From Glycomyces salinus (lineage in GTDB: Bacteria > Actinomycetota > Actinomycetes > Mycobacteriales > Micromonosporaceae): DNA of 64,000 bases. The notes below the pieces were generated by a model. That model saw only the letters and a list, made by a program, of their open reading frames with translations, was not told the DNA's origin and did no database searches. Below are positions 42,606 through 51,659 of this stretch, piece after piece (the stretch's first letter is position 1; every line of letters starts with the position of its first letter). Both the position numbers and the translations under genes were made by a program. The stretch spans positions 1 to 64,000 of the forward strand of contig NZ_JAELXW010000051.1 in assembly GCF_016428645.1 (NCBI RefSeq). Reading direction: 5' to 3'.

Positions 42606-45494
42606 TCAACGCTGCCGCAGGTCGGTCAGGTGCTGTTCGAAGCCCTCGCGGGCCTCGGCGTGCTCGGGGGAGGCCAGCCAGGTCAGGGCGTCCTCGCCGA
42701 CCGCGACCGCCCCGGCGGCGTCGCCGAGCTCGGCCAGCAGCCACATGGTCTGGTGCGCGGTCAGGATCGCCCGTTCCAGCATCAGCGGCCCGTCGCGGAA
42801 GACCGCCAGTGCGCGCCGCTGGAGGTCGAGCACGGGCTCGGCCTCGTCGCGATGCAGGCCCCGCTCTCCGGCGTTGGCCTCCAGGAACTGGAAGGTCAGC
42901 TGCGCGTGCTGACGGTAGGTCTCGCCCAGCTCGAAGCGGCAGATCTCGCGGGCGTCCGCGACGGCGCCCTCGTCGGCGCGGATCTCGAGCAGGCGGGCGG
43001 CGATGCGGGCCATCGTCTGGAGGCCCTCGGCGAAGGCGTCGTCCCCGGCGACGGTGCGCAGCAGCCACACCCGGGCGCGGCTCACCCGGGTCCAGGCGGT
43101 CAGGTCCCCGATGTGCTCGGCGGCGGCAGCCGCGCGGGTGTAGACCTCCAGGGAGTGCTCGTACTCGCCGAGCTTCTCGAGCAGTTCCGCGGTCAGGAAC
43201 AGCGTGTCGCAGTACAGGCGGGCGGAGTACTCGTCGTCGGCGTTCTCCAGCAGCGCGAGCGAGGCCAGTCCGTGCTCGGCGGCCCGGCGCGTCTCCTCGA
43301 GCCGGTCGTAGGACTCGGCGAGGTTGAACCTGACCGTGCACACCCGCCAGAGCTCGGTGTCGGGCAGGTCGGCCAAGGCCGCCTCGAGGACGGGCACCGC
43401 CTCGGCGCGGCGGTCCAGTTCGATGAGGGCGACGCCCATGAGGTGGCGGGCGATGGCGGCCGGGATCTCCATCTCCGCCGCGTCGCAGTGGACCGCGGCG
43501 TTCAAGGCGCTGTCGAAGGTGGCCGTGTAGTCCCCGAAGCGCATGTGGAACTCGGCCGACTGGAGGTGGAGCTTGGCCGCCACGGCCTGGTTCGGCTCGC
43601 CCCCCAGGTGGGAGATGCCTTCGCGGCAGAGCGCGAAGGCCGCCTCGTACTCGCCGGTCAGCGCGATCCGGTCGGCCAGGTCGGCGCAGATGCGGGCGGC
43701 GGCCCAATGCGCCCGGGCCGCCTTCGCGTGGTCGAGGGCGCCGCGGAGCAGGGCGATCTCGGTCCCGGCGTCGGCGGCGAGGTGGGCGCGCAGTTCGGCC
43801 AGTTCGCAGCGGCGGACCGAGGCCCAGCATTCGGCGCGGCCGTCCAGGGACTCCTCGAGTTCGCGGGCGCGCTCGTCGAGGTCGGGCGGGAGCACGGTGC
43901 GGTCGTCTCCGGCTGCGATGTACTCGCTCCGCAGGCACAGCAGCTGGACGGTGTGGAAGCTGCGGTCGTCGATGAGCTGCTCGGCGCGGAGCCGCCAGGT
44001 CTCGGCCAGGACCTCGGCGGCCTCGGCGCCGGCCCGCTCGGGTTCGCCGCCGGCCCGGTGGAGGACGGCGAAGGCGTTCGCGACCAGGGCGCGGCCGGGC
44101 TGCCCGGCCAGGCCGAACAGCTCCGCCGCGCGGGCGAGGTGGGCGCGGGCGCGGTCGTGGTCGGAAGTCAGGGAGGCCTCGGAGTGGGCGATCTCGGCCC
44201 GGTGGTCGGCGATCAGCTCGATGCCGAGGCGCTCGGCGATCGCGCCGACGCGCAGCCACCGCTTCCAGGTGTCGGACGCGCAGTCGTCGAAGGCGGCGTA
44301 GGCGGCGTCGATGGCCTGGTCGAGGTCGGCGCCGGAGACCGTCTCGGGGAGGTCGGGGGCGATCGGCGCGGGGCGGGCCAGCTCCTTGAGTCCGAGGTGG
44401 ACCCGTTCCTCGTAGGGGGGCGAGGACACGAACGCGTCGGAGCGGCGCGAGTGGTGGTCGCCGCCGTTGCGCTCGTCGAAGCGGGCGGTGATGGCGCGGC
44501 GCTCGGCGTCGGCCCAGTCGTGGAGTTCGGCGGCGCTCCACTCGCGACCGGCCGGTCCGGGGACGGCGGCGCCGGACAGTCCGAGGGCGCCCAGCCGCTT
44601 GCAGGTCAGGACGGCGATCTCGAGGAGCCGCTGGCGGTCGCGCACGCCCAGGTCGAGGTCGAAGAAGCGGGCGTGGTCGGCGAGGATCTCGACGGCGCGG
44701 GCCTCGTTGCCGGTCAGGGCGCAGAACTCGGCGTGCAGGGCGATCATGTGGACCATGTCCTCTTTGCCCCGGCACATGGTGTAGCCGCGGAGGTGGTTGG
44801 CGCGGGCCCGGTCGCCGCGTCCGAGTTCGACCAGCGGCACCAGGGACAGTGCGAGGGCGAAGTGGGGCTGGTGGGCGCAGTTGTGCTCGCCGTCCAAGAT
44901 CGGGTCGAGCAGTTTCATGGCCTCGGCCGCGCCGTCGTCCTCGGCGTCGAAGATGATCTTGGCGAGGCCGGAGTGGCGGCAGGCGGCGCAGTCGCTCATG
45001 TCGTCCTCTTCGGACGCGCCGAGCTCCTCGATGGTCCGCAGGACGCGGTCGCGGTCGCCCACGTGGTAGGCCAGCTGCATCTCGTAGGCGGCGGGGGCGT
45101 TCATCGTGTACCCGGCCTCGGCGTAGCGGCGGCGCATCTCGGACAGCCAGTGCTCGATCGACTCCAGGGGCACGTCGGGCTGCTCGATCATCTTGTCGAC
45201 GATCCATTTGAAGGTCCAGTACAGCGACCTGGTCAGGTAGCCGTCGAAGTGCTCGGGCCGGGAGTCGAAGTTGCGCAGCAGCCGCGCGAACGGGGCCAGC
45301 AGGCGGGTGGAGTCGCGCGAGAACTCGTAGGCGTCGACCAGGCCGGAAAGGGCGTAGTTGACCAGCGCGGGGTCCCCGATCGCGTCGGCCGCCTCGACGG
45401 CCTTCTCCAGGGCCTCGACCTTGGCCTCACCCGCCTCCTCGAAACGGATCTCGTTCAGCAGTCTCCAGATCTCGTCCGGGTCGGGGGTCTGCAT
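42606..45494 (-). CDS. Large tetratricopeptide-repeat protein, unknown
   Basis: 962 residues, nearly all alpha-helical with Ala/Leu-rich repeats spaced by about 34-40 residues (for example ARAHLARAAELFGLAGQPGR, AEYEHSLEVYTRAAAAAEH). No catalytic or DNA-binding domain is seen. A CAACRH segment near residue 170 with a further Cys/His pair (EHNCAHQPHF) might bind a metal. TPR scaffolds of this size often serve as regulators or partners of signalling proteins in actinomycetes. Stands alone between glyS and a membrane-protein gene. Confidence 0.8.
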   Translation of the reverse strand: MQTPDPDEIWRLLNEIRFEEAGEAKVEALEKAVEAADAIGDPALVNYALSGLVDAYEFSRDSTRLLAPFARLLRNFDSRPEHFDGYLTRSLYWTFKWIVDKMIEQPDVPLESIEHWLSEMRRRYAEAGYTMNAPAAYEMQLAYHVGDRDRVLRTIEELGASEEDDMSDCAACRHSGLAKIIFDAEDDGAAEAMKLLDPILDGEHNCAHQPHFALALSLVPLVELGRGDRARANHLRGYTMCRGKEDMVHMIALHAEFCALTGNEARAVEILADHARFFDLDLGVRDRQRLLEIAVLTCKRLGALGLSGAAVPGPAGREWSAAELHDWADAERRAITARFDERNGGDHHSRRSDAFVSSPPYEERVHLGLKELARPAPIAPDLPETVSGADLDQAIDAAYAAFDDCASDTWKRWLRVGAIAERLGIELIADHRAEIAHSEASLTSDHDRARAHLARAAELFGLAGQPGRALVANAFAVLHRAGGEPERAGAEAAEVLAETWRLRAEQLIDDRSFHTVQLLCLRSEYIAAGDDRTVLPPDLDERARELEESLDGRAECWASVRRCELAELRAHLAADAGTEIALLRGALDHAKAARAHWAAARICADLADRIALTGEYEAAFALCREGISHLGGEPNQAVAAKLHLQSAEFHMRFGDYTATFDSALNAAVHCDAAEMEIPAAIARHLMGVALIELDRRAEAVPVLEAALADLPDTELWRVCTVRFNLAESYDRLEETRRAAEHGLASLALLENADDEYSARLYCDTLFLTAELLEKLGEYEHSLEVYTRAAAAAEHIGDLTAWTRVSRARVWLLRTVAGDDAFAEGLQTMARIAARLLEIRADEGAVADAREICRFELGETYRQHAQLTFQFLEANAGERGLHRDEAEPVLDLQRRALAVFRDGPLMLERAILTAHQTMWLLAELGDAAGAVAVGEDALTWLASPEHAEAREGFEQHLTDLRQR

Positions 45495-45668
45495 CGAGGG
45501 TCAGTCCTTTGTGATGTGTTCCGGTAGGTGCGAACAAGGGCGCGGTCTTCCCGCTTCGCTCGGAGGTAGGTCGGCGTGAGTCAGGTTAGCAAACCCGCGC
45601 GAGCCGACGCCCTTGTCGATATCGGGTAATCTGACCGTTGCATCCGGCCCCACACGCGAGGTAGCGAC

Positions 45669-46922
45669 GTGACCTTCCCACCCCAGTCGAATCCCCCTCA
45701 ACCGGCGTATCCGCCTCCCCCGCAGGCCGGTCCCGGCGGCGCCTACGGACCCGTGCCGGTCCGCGCCGACCAGCCGGTCCCCGGCCAGGCGCCACCGCCG
45801 CAGATGACGATGAACAAGCCCGGCACGGTGACCGGCATCCAGGCGATCCTGTGGATCTTCTCGGCGATCGGCATCATCGGCGACGCCCTCTCGGTCATCT
45901 CCCTGATCGAATTCTTCAGCCCGTTCGGGCTGATCGCTCTGGCCTACACGCTCTACACGACCGTCCAGGCGCTGCTGAGCCCCGTCCAGATCGGCCGCGG
46001 CAAGCGCTGGGCCTGGATCTGGACACTGGTGACGGTCATCCTCGGCCTGGCGCTGTCGTGCGCCTCGATCGTCTTCGGCGTCATCTTCATCGAGACCGCC
46101 TGGCTCTCGCTCATCGTCGGCGGGGTGCTCGCCGGGCCCTACGGAATCCTGCTGGGCCTGCTGGCGAGCAAGTCGGCGCGGGCCTGGATCCTGATGCACC
46201 GCATCCAGAGAGGCGAGGTCTCGGCCGCGGCGATGCCGGGCATGGCGCCGGGCGCGGCCTCCGGCGCGCCGACGGCGGCCGCTTCCGGGCCGGCCCGGGA
46301 ACCGGAGCGGCCGGCGAACCGTCCGGCGACGGTGAACGTCGCGCTGATCGCGTTCGCGGCGCTGATCGGGATGTTCCTGTGGCAGGCGGGAGAGATCGTC
46401 GCCGAGTTCAACTACCAGAGCAGCATCCACGACTACACGGTCAGCGAGCTGATTCGGCGCCCGCGCTTCTGGGAGGTGTACTGGTACCCGCTGATCATCG
46501 GGCTCGTGACCGTCATCGGTGCCCTCGTCTCCGCGATCCTGCTGCTGAAAGGAAGGTTCGCGGGACGGGTGTTCACCTTCGTCTGGCCCCCGCTGGTGAT
46601 CGGTCCGTACGCGTTCTACCTCATCCGCTGGGCTGATGAGCACGCCCACTTCGCCGACTACCCCGAGGCCATCCGGGCCGACCTGGAAGGGCCCATCGCC
46701 TCCTCGGTCGCCTTCAGCTACGTCCGGGCCGGGCTGATCGCGCTGGTCGTGATCATGGTGTTCCTGCCGGGAGTGCGGCGCTGGACGCCGCGCAGGCCCG
46801 CGGCACCGCTGGTGATGGTCGTCCACGCTCCCGGGCAGCCCCCGCAGGAGACAGGACCGCCGACGCAGTTCGCCGCGCCTCCGGGCGGGCCGCAGCAGCC
46901 GCCGTATCCGCCCCGGTATTAG
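45669..46922 (+). CDS. Polytopic membrane protein with proline-rich ends
   Basis: 417 residues, GTG start. Pro/Gln-rich first 45 residues, four membrane helices (about 50-170), a polar Ala/Pro linker, three or four more helices (about 220-365), and a Pro-rich tail ending PPYPPRY. No transporter motif. The same plan (Pro-rich end plus DUF4064-like helices) is seen in the protein at 61183-61908. Its stop overlaps the convergent gene by 4 nt. Confidence 0.75.
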   Translation: MTFPPQSNPPQPAYPPPPQAGPGGAYGPVPVRADQPVPGQAPPPQMTMNKPGTVTGIQAILWIFSAIGIIGDALSVISLIEFFSPFGLIALAYTLYTTVQALLSPVQIGRGKRWAWIWTLVTVILGLALSCASIVFGVIFIETAWLSLIVGGVLAGPYGILLGLLASKSARAWILMHRIQRGEVSAAAMPGMAPGAASGAPTAAASGPAREPERPANRPATVNVALIAFAALIGMFLWQAGEIVAEFNYQSSIHDYTVSELIRRPRFWEVYWYPLIIGLVTVIGALVSAILLLKGRFAGRVFTFVWPPLVIGPYAFYLIRWADEHAHFADYPEAIRADLEGPIASSVAFSYVRAGLIALVVIMVFLPGVRRWTPRRPAAPLVMVVHAPGQPPQETGPPTQFAAPPGGPQQPPYPPRY

Positions 46923-47563
46923 GCGTCGTGCTCCCAGCCGCAGACGGAGGCGTCGATGTTGCCGTCGGACTGGTCGATGTGCAGGTCGAGGACCACGTTG
47001 GAGCCGTCGTCGAGCTCCATCAGGACCTCGCCGCCGACCGCGGTCTCCCGCAGTGAGACGACCTCGGCCCCGTCGGCGTCCCAGGTCTCCCATTCGTCGA
47101 CGAAGGAGTCGACCGGGTCCTCCCTCAGGCTGGGGCATAGCCGGTTGTGGGCCTGGTCCCAGCGCTGGGCGGCCACGTCGTCCATGAAGCTCGCGGCGGT
47201 GTCCTCGAGCCGGTCGTAGACGGAGTTGAGGAACACGACCGAGGAGATCACCAGCGCCAGGATGACCGCGCCCGCGATCCCGACGCCGCCGAGGATGCCG
47301 AGGACGAGCTTGGTCGCGAAGCGGCCGCGGTCGCGTTCGGACGGCGGGGCCGCGAACGGTACCGGGACGCCCGCCGGGGCGGGGTACTCCTCGACCGGGG
47401 AGGGCGCCGTCGGCTCGCGGTCGGCGGTGGTCGGCGGCAGCGCTAGGGCCTCCTCGGTGGAGTCGGCCGCCCCGGGTTCGGGAGCGGAGTTCTCCGGCCG
47501 TTCGGGATCGGAGACTCCAGTGGGCGCGGTTTCGGTGCGCGCCGGCTCGGAGGCGTCGCTCAT
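46919..47563 (-). CDS. Single-pass membrane protein, last gene of the zinc locus
   Basis: 214 residues; GGGAGGCCGCCAC before ATG 47563. Polar, Glu/Pro-rich residues 1-82, a membrane helix about 86-112 (GGVGIAGAVILALVISSVVF), then an outer domain of about 100 residues (FMDDVAAQRWDQAHNRLCPS, ETWDADGAEVVSLRETAVGG) like DUF4878/NTF2-type folds with two Cys. Coupled by ATGA to the ABM-domain gene. Function unknown. Confidence 0.72.
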   Translation of the reverse strand: MSDASEPARTETAPTGVSDPERPENSAPEPGAADSTEEALALPPTTADREPTAPSPVEEYPAPAGVPVPFAAPPSERDRGRFATKLVLGILGGVGIAGAVILALVISSVVFLNSVYDRLEDTAASFMDDVAAQRWDQAHNRLCPSLREDPVDSFVDEWETWDADGAEVVSLRETAVGGEVLMELDDGSNVVLDLHIDQSDGNIDASVCGWEHDA

Positions 47564-47919
47564 GTGGCGGCCTCCCGGCGGGCGGCGTCGGGGTCGTCGG
47601 CGCGGTCGGAACCGGAGCGAACCGGTTCGCCGCCGGGGGCGCACTCGGCGAGGACCTCGAAGCCCGACGCCTCCGGCAGCGCCCGAGACAGCAGCGGCGT
47701 CGACATCTTCACCTGGTAGTTCGACAGCGCGCGGCGGTAGGCGCCCACGCCGGCCCACTCGGTCCACAGCAGCCAGGTGTCATCGTCGTCGACGGCGCGG
47801 GACAGCCCGCCGCGTTCGTAGCCCTGGCAGGAGGCCAGGGCCGAGAGCGCGGTCTCGGCCTCGCGCGCGAAATCATCCGTTTCCCGTTCGGGGACGGCGA
47901 AACGATACAGAACCAGCAT
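47560..47919 (-). CDS. Antibiotic-biosynthesis-monooxygenase (ABM) domain protein
   Basis: 119 residues. Ferredoxin-like ABM pattern: MLVLYRFAVPERETDDFARE, then LSALASCQGYERGGLSR, DTWLLWTEWAGVGAYRRAL. The C-terminal 35 residues are an Asp/Arg-rich tail. Members are heme-degrading or quinone monooxygenases or simple stress proteins; here the usual Asn/Trp residues cannot be confirmed. It starts 11 nt after zur, so it is probably in the same transcript. Confidence 0.75.
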   Translation of the reverse strand: MLVLYRFAVPERETDDFAREAETALSALASCQGYERGGLSRAVDDDDTWLLWTEWAGVGAYRRALSNYQVKMSTPLLSRALPEASGFEVLAECAPGGEPVRSGSDRADDPDAARREAAT

Positions 47920-47930
47920 CGCCCTTCAGC

Positions 47931-48338
47931 CTACTTCGAACACGAGGCGCACAGTCCGTGGAGTTCGAGGGTGTGCCCGACGTCGGTGAACCCGTGCTCG
48001 GCGGCCACCTTGCCGGCCCAGCGCTCGACGGTGGGCCCGGCGACTTCGACGGTCTTGCCGCACGAGCGGCACACCAGGTGGTGGTGGTGCTCCTCGGCGC
48101 CGCACAGCCGGTACAGGTGGTCGCCGCCGGGCAGGCGCATGACGTCCACCATTCCGGCGTCGGCGAAGGCCTGGAGGGTGCGGTAGACGGTGGTCAGCCC
48201 GATTTTGGACCCGCTCTCGCGGAGGATGGCGTGCAGGTCCTGGGCGCTGCGGAAGGCGTCGTCGCTCTCCAGCAGCTCCAGGATCGCGGTCCGCTGCTTG
48301 GTGGACCGCGCCATGTTCTCCGTCGGCGGCTTAGACAC
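47931..48338 (-). CDS. zur: Zinc uptake regulator, Fur family
   Basis: 135 residues from GTG 48338, which has GGAG eight bases upstream (an upstream GTG at 48347 would overlap it). Fur fold: winged helix RTAILELLESDDAFRSAQDLH with LTTVYRTLQAFADAG, the His-rich sensor RLCGAEEHHHHLVCRSCGKTVEV, and a CxxC near the end (LHGLCASCSK). The adjacent SmtB-type gene and ZnuABC identify it as Zur rather than Fur. With zinc it should repress znuA and the 33.8-kb operons. Confidence 0.93.
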   Translation of the reverse strand: MSKPPTENMARSTKQRTAILELLESDDAFRSAQDLHAILRESGSKIGLTTVYRTLQAFADAGMVDVMRLPGGDHLYRLCGAEEHHHHLVCRSCGKTVEVAGPTVERWAGKVAAEHGFTDVGHTLELHGLCASCSK

Positions 48339-48384
48339 AGTGTTCACTCCAGTTCGGGTTGCGGTGGGTGACCGGCGGGCCCAC

Positions 48385-48699
48385 TTAGCGCTCCTCCTTG
48401 GCGTGGTTGACGGCGTCGGTGACGATGTGGGCGATGTGGTCGTCGATCAGACTGTACGAGATCTCCCGTCCCGACCGGGCCCCGCGCACGATACCCGCCC
48501 CGCGGAGGACCCGCAAATGCTGTGAGACCAGCGGCTGCGTCACGCCGAGCGTCTCGACGATCTGGTGGACGTACTTGGGTCCCTGGGCCAGCTCCATCAC
48601 GATGGCGATCCGCAGCGGCGCGGCCAGGGCCCGCAGCAGTTCCCCCGCCGACTCGTAGTCGGCGGGCGTGGACTCGGCAAGCTCGGTTTCAGTCCGCAC
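48385..48699 (-). CDS. ArsR/SmtB-type metal-sensing repressor
   Basis: 104 residues from GTG 48699. Winged helix with LRALAAPLRIAIVMELA, VHQIVETLGVTQPLVSQHLRVLRGAG and SGREISYSL. The last helix has DDHIAHIVTDAVNHAKEE, which fits the alpha-5 zinc site DxH-(10)-HxxE of SmtB/CzrA-like repressors, so it should release DNA on zinc or cobalt excess. It precedes zur, the same order as smtB-zur in mycobacteria, where the two regulate each other's operon. Confidence 0.9.
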   Translation of the reverse strand: MRTETELAESTPADYESAGELLRALAAPLRIAIVMELAQGPKYVHQIVETLGVTQPLVSQHLRVLRGAGIVRGARSGREISYSLIDDHIAHIVTDAVNHAKEER

Positions 48700-48762
48700 A
48701 GGGCAAAAGTATCGCGTCTGCCGGACTTCGACCTGCCGAGGTGCCCCTCTCGGCATTGAAAA

Positions 48763-49653
48763 TCATCCCCCTACCGGCAATTCGACCTCGAGCGGCTCGC
48801 CTTCGGGCGGCAGGTGGCGCCGCCGGGTGCGCCGGAGGCGGTGGACCAGCGAGGCCAGGGCGGCGCAGACGATGAACGCGGCGACGCCGATGAGCACGAT
48901 GGTCGCCCCGGGAGGGACGTCCTGGACGGCCGAGGCCATGACTCCGGCCCCGGCGATGACGAACCCGGCGCCCATCGCGCCGAACATGGTGGCGCGGAAA
49001 GAGCCGGTGAACTGCTGGACGGTGACCACCGGGATCACCAGCAGGGCGCTGACCAGGAGCAGGCCGACCGCGCGCATGGAGACCGAGACGGTCACCGCGG
49101 TCGTGATCAGCAGGAGCAGGTTGAGCCCGGCCACCGGGAGGCCGGCGACGCGCGCGTACTGCTCGTCGGCGCAGATGGCCGACATCCACGGCCGCAGCAG
49201 GAGCATCAGGACGGCGACCGCCGTGCCTCCGGCGACGATGGTCCACACCTCCGCCCATCCGGCGGTGAGCAGGGATCCGAACAGGTAGGAGTGGAGGTTG
49301 GCCACGCCCTTGTCGGAGGCGATGCCGGTCAGGTAGACGCCGCCGGCGATGCCGCCGTAGAACAGCATGGCCAGGGCGACGTCGCCGGAGGTCTTGGAGT
49401 GGCTGCGCAGCAGCTCCATGACCAGGGCGGCGGCGACGGTGGTGGCGAGGGTGGTCCAGATCGGCTCGGTGGAGGTCAGGAAGCCGATCGCGACGCCGGT
49501 GAGCGCGATGTGGCCGAGTCCGTCGCCGATGAGCGCCAGGCGCTTCTGGACGAGGAAGACGCCGACGGCCGGGGCGCACAGGCCGACGACCAGCGCGCTG
49601 ATGAGGGCGCGCTGCATGAACTCGTATTGGAGGATCGACAGGTCGAAGTTCAT
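48763..49653 (-). CDS. znuB: Zinc ABC transporter permease
   Basis: 296 residues, overlapping the ATPase gene by ATGA. ABC-3 family metal permease with eight or nine helices; FLVQKRLALIGDGLGHIALTGVAIG and LLLVSALLVIPVVTVQ are family blocks. It forms the membrane channel for zinc import with znuC and znuA upstream. C-terminal tail is Arg/Glu-rich. Confidence 0.95.
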   Translation of the reverse strand: MNFDLSILQYEFMQRALISALVVGLCAPAVGVFLVQKRLALIGDGLGHIALTGVAIGFLTSTEPIWTTLATTVAAALVMELLRSHSKTSGDVALAMLFYGGIAGGVYLTGIASDKGVANLHSYLFGSLLTAGWAEVWTIVAGGTAVAVLMLLLRPWMSAICADEQYARVAGLPVAGLNLLLLITTAVTVSVSMRAVGLLLVSALLVIPVVTVQQFTGSFRATMFGAMGAGFVIAGAGVMASAVQDVPPGATIVLIGVAAFIVCAALASLVHRLRRTRRRHLPPEGEPLEVELPVGG

Positions 49654-50471
49654 TCGCCGCCCCACAGATCGGCTTCGGAGGTCCCGCTGGAGCGCCCGAA
49701 ATCGAGCCGGGGCGCGGTCCCGTCCGGTTCGGGAACCGAATCGGGCGACGGGTGCGGGTGCATGTGCTGGTGGCGCGGGTCGGCGTGCTCGCCGACCGGG
49801 CGCGGGGGCTCGCCGTCGTGGACGACGCGGCCGTCGGCGAGGACCACGGCGCGGTCGAGCCGGTCGGTGAGCGGCCCGATCTCGTGCGTGACCAGCAGGA
49901 CGGCGCATCCGGCGTCGAGGCGGGCGGCGACGACCTCGGCGAGGGCGGTCTGAGTCTCGGCGTCGACGCCGACGGTCGGCTCGTCCATGATCAGCACGTC
50001 GGGGTCGGTGGCGAGGGCGCGGGCGATGAGGACGCGCTGCTGCTGGCCGCCGGAGAGGGTGTCGACCGCGCAGCGGGCGTGCTCGGCCAGGCCGACCTCT
50101 TCGAGGCTGCGCCGGACCGCCTCGCGGTCGCCGCGGCGGGCGGGCATGCCGAGGAAGCGGTGCGCCAGGCGGCCCTGGCCGACGACCTCGGCGGCGGTGG
50201 CCGGGACGCCGGAGGCCGCGCCGGTGCGCTGGGGGACGTAGCCGACGCGCTTCCAGTCGCGGAAGCGGCGCTGGGCGGTGCCGAACAGCTCGATATCGCC
50301 TCCGGCGGCCGGGACCAGACCGACGATGGCCTTGACCAGTGTGGATTTCCCGGAACCGTTGGCGCCCATGAGGGCGACGGACTCCCCGGCTTCGACGGCG
50401 AGGTCCACGCCGCGTACGACGGCGCGACCGCCGTAGGAGACGGTCGCGCCGCGGGTTGCTATTACGGGCAT
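49650..50471 (-). CDS. znuC: Zinc ABC transporter ATPase
   Basis: 273 residues. Walker A GANGSGKST, signature LSGGQQQRVLIARAL, Walker B LIMDEPTVGVD, switch His in LLVTHEIGPL. A His-rich segment DPRHQHMHPHPSPDS in the C-terminal extension could bind zinc. It follows znuA after 13 nt. Confidence 0.95.
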   Translation of the reverse strand: MPVIATRGATVSYGGRAVVRGVDLAVEAGESVALMGANGSGKSTLVKAIVGLVPAAGGDIELFGTAQRRFRDWKRVGYVPQRTGAASGVPATAAEVVGQGRLAHRFLGMPARRGDREAVRRSLEEVGLAEHARCAVDTLSGGQQQRVLIARALATDPDVLIMDEPTVGVDAETQTALAEVVAARLDAGCAVLLVTHEIGPLTDRLDRAVVLADGRVVHDGEPPRPVGEHADPRHQHMHPHPSPDSVPEPDGTAPRLDFGRSSGTSEADLWGGE

Positions 50472-50484
50472 GGATTGATTGTGC

Positions 50485-51543
50485 CTATGCCGCACCGAGG
50501 GCTTCCTGCAACACGGCGAGGTTGTCGCGCATGATGCTGAAGTAGTCCTCGCCGTCCTGGTCCTCGGTCAGGCCCTCGAGCGGGTTGAGGGTGGCGGTCT
50601 CAGCTCCGGTCTCGGCAGCGATGGTGTCGGCGATGTCGGAGGGGACGAGGGTCTCGAAGAAGATCGTGGTCACCCCGTGCTCCTCGACGTACTCGGCGAT
50701 CTCGGCCATGCGCTGCGAGGAGGGCTCCTGGTCGGGGCTCAGGCCGGAGATGGCGATCTGGTGGAGGCCGTAGCGCTCGGCCAGGTAGCCGAAGGCGGCG
50801 TGGGAGGTGACGATGTCGTCGCTGGTGCGGTTCTCCAGGCCCTCGGTGTACTCCTGCTCGAGAGCCTCCAGTTCGGCGGTGAAGTCGCCGACGCCGTCGA
50901 GGAAGTCCTGGTCGCCCTCGGCGTCGATCCCCGTCAGCTGGCCGCCGATGAGTTCGCCGATCGCGGCGTAGCGCCTCGGGTCGAGCCAGACGTGGGGGTC
51001 GGTGCCTTCGGCCTCGTGGTCGTGGTCGTGTCCGGCCTCGTCCTCGTCTTCGGCGTGCTCGTCCTCTTCGGTGGCCTCTTCGGTGTGCTCGCCTTCGTCG
51101 TCGTGGGCGTGCTCATCGTCGTGGGCGTGCTCGTCCTCTTCGGCGTGCTCGTCCTCGTGGTCCTCTTCGAGGAATTCGGTGTCGTCGTAGTCGAGCAGGT
51201 CGAGGGCTTCGGATACCTCGAGGGACTTGTCCGAGGCGTATTCCTCGACGGCGTCGTCGAGCGCAGGGCTGAACCCTTCGAGGTAGACGACCAGGTCAGC
51301 CTGCTCGATCTCGACGATGTCGCTGGGGGAGAGTTCGAGGTCGTGCGGCTCGACGCCGGCCGGGGTGAGGTTGGACACATTGACTCGGTCACCGCCGACC
51401 TGTTCAGCGGCGAAGGCCAGCGGGTAGAAGCCCGCGACGACGTCGATCTCGCCGTCAGCGGAAGCCGAGTCGTCACCGCAGGCCGACAGCGCGGCGGCGG
51501 CGATGAGCCCGGCGATGGGCAGGGTGAACATTTGTCGACGCAT
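50485..51543 (-). CDS. znuA: Zinc-binding lipoprotein of the Znu ABC transporter
   Basis: 352 residues from ATG 51543. Lipobox LSAC with C22 as the lipid site; ZnuA/TroA fold with PAGVEPHDLELSPSD, DPHVWLDPRRY and SHAAFGYLAERYG as the metal-binding His positions. Between them, about residues 120-180, is a long His/Asp/Glu loop (HEDEHAEEDEHAHDDEHAHD and more) typical of zinc rather than manganese proteins. First gene of znuACB; a perfect Zur-type palindrome lies 21 nt upstream of the start. Confidence 0.95.
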   Translation of the reverse strand: MRRQMFTLPIAGLIAAAALSACGDDSASADGEIDVVAGFYPLAFAAEQVGGDRVNVSNLTPAGVEPHDLELSPSDIVEIEQADLVVYLEGFSPALDDAVEEYASDKSLEVSEALDLLDYDDTEFLEEDHEDEHAEEDEHAHDDEHAHDDEGEHTEEATEEDEHAEDEDEAGHDHDHEAEGTDPHVWLDPRRYAAIGELIGGQLTGIDAEGDQDFLDGVGDFTAELEALEQEYTEGLENRTSDDIVTSHAAFGYLAERYGLHQIAISGLSPDQEPSSQRMAEIAEYVEEHGVTTIFFETLVPSDIADTIAAETGAETATLNPLEGLTEDQDGEDYFSIMRDNLAVLQEALGAA

Positions 51544-51563
51544 TATCGAAGCTTGCCTAGAGA

Positions 51564-51578
51564 TGACAATCATTGTCA
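51564..51578. promoter_or_regulatory. Zur box before znuA
   Basis: TGACAATCATTGTCA is a perfect 7-1-7 palindrome, fitting the Fur/Zur-family operator pattern, 21 nt upstream of the znuA start. It should allow repression by zinc-loaded Zur. Confidence 0.9.
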
Positions 51579-51659
51579 ACACCTAATGTGTGACCCTCCG
51601 GAAGTTCGACCGTCTTCACCTGCGTGAACATTCGAGCGCCATGCGCGCCATGATCGTTG

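Noticed and set aside
42630-45527. A + strand open frame of about 965 codons opposite the TPR gene
   Set aside because: Val/Gly/Leu low-complexity shadow of the TPR gene; no start context and no domain.
45534-45616. ACAAGGGCG and CGCCCTTGT, a 9-bp inverted repeat spaced by 65 nt between the TPR gene and the following gene
   Set aside because: The long spacer and lack of other signals make a functional role doubtful.
48755-48770. TTGAAAATCATCCCC after znuB as a third Zur box
   Set aside because: Only one arm fits the consensus and the second arm is GC-rich; too weak to call.
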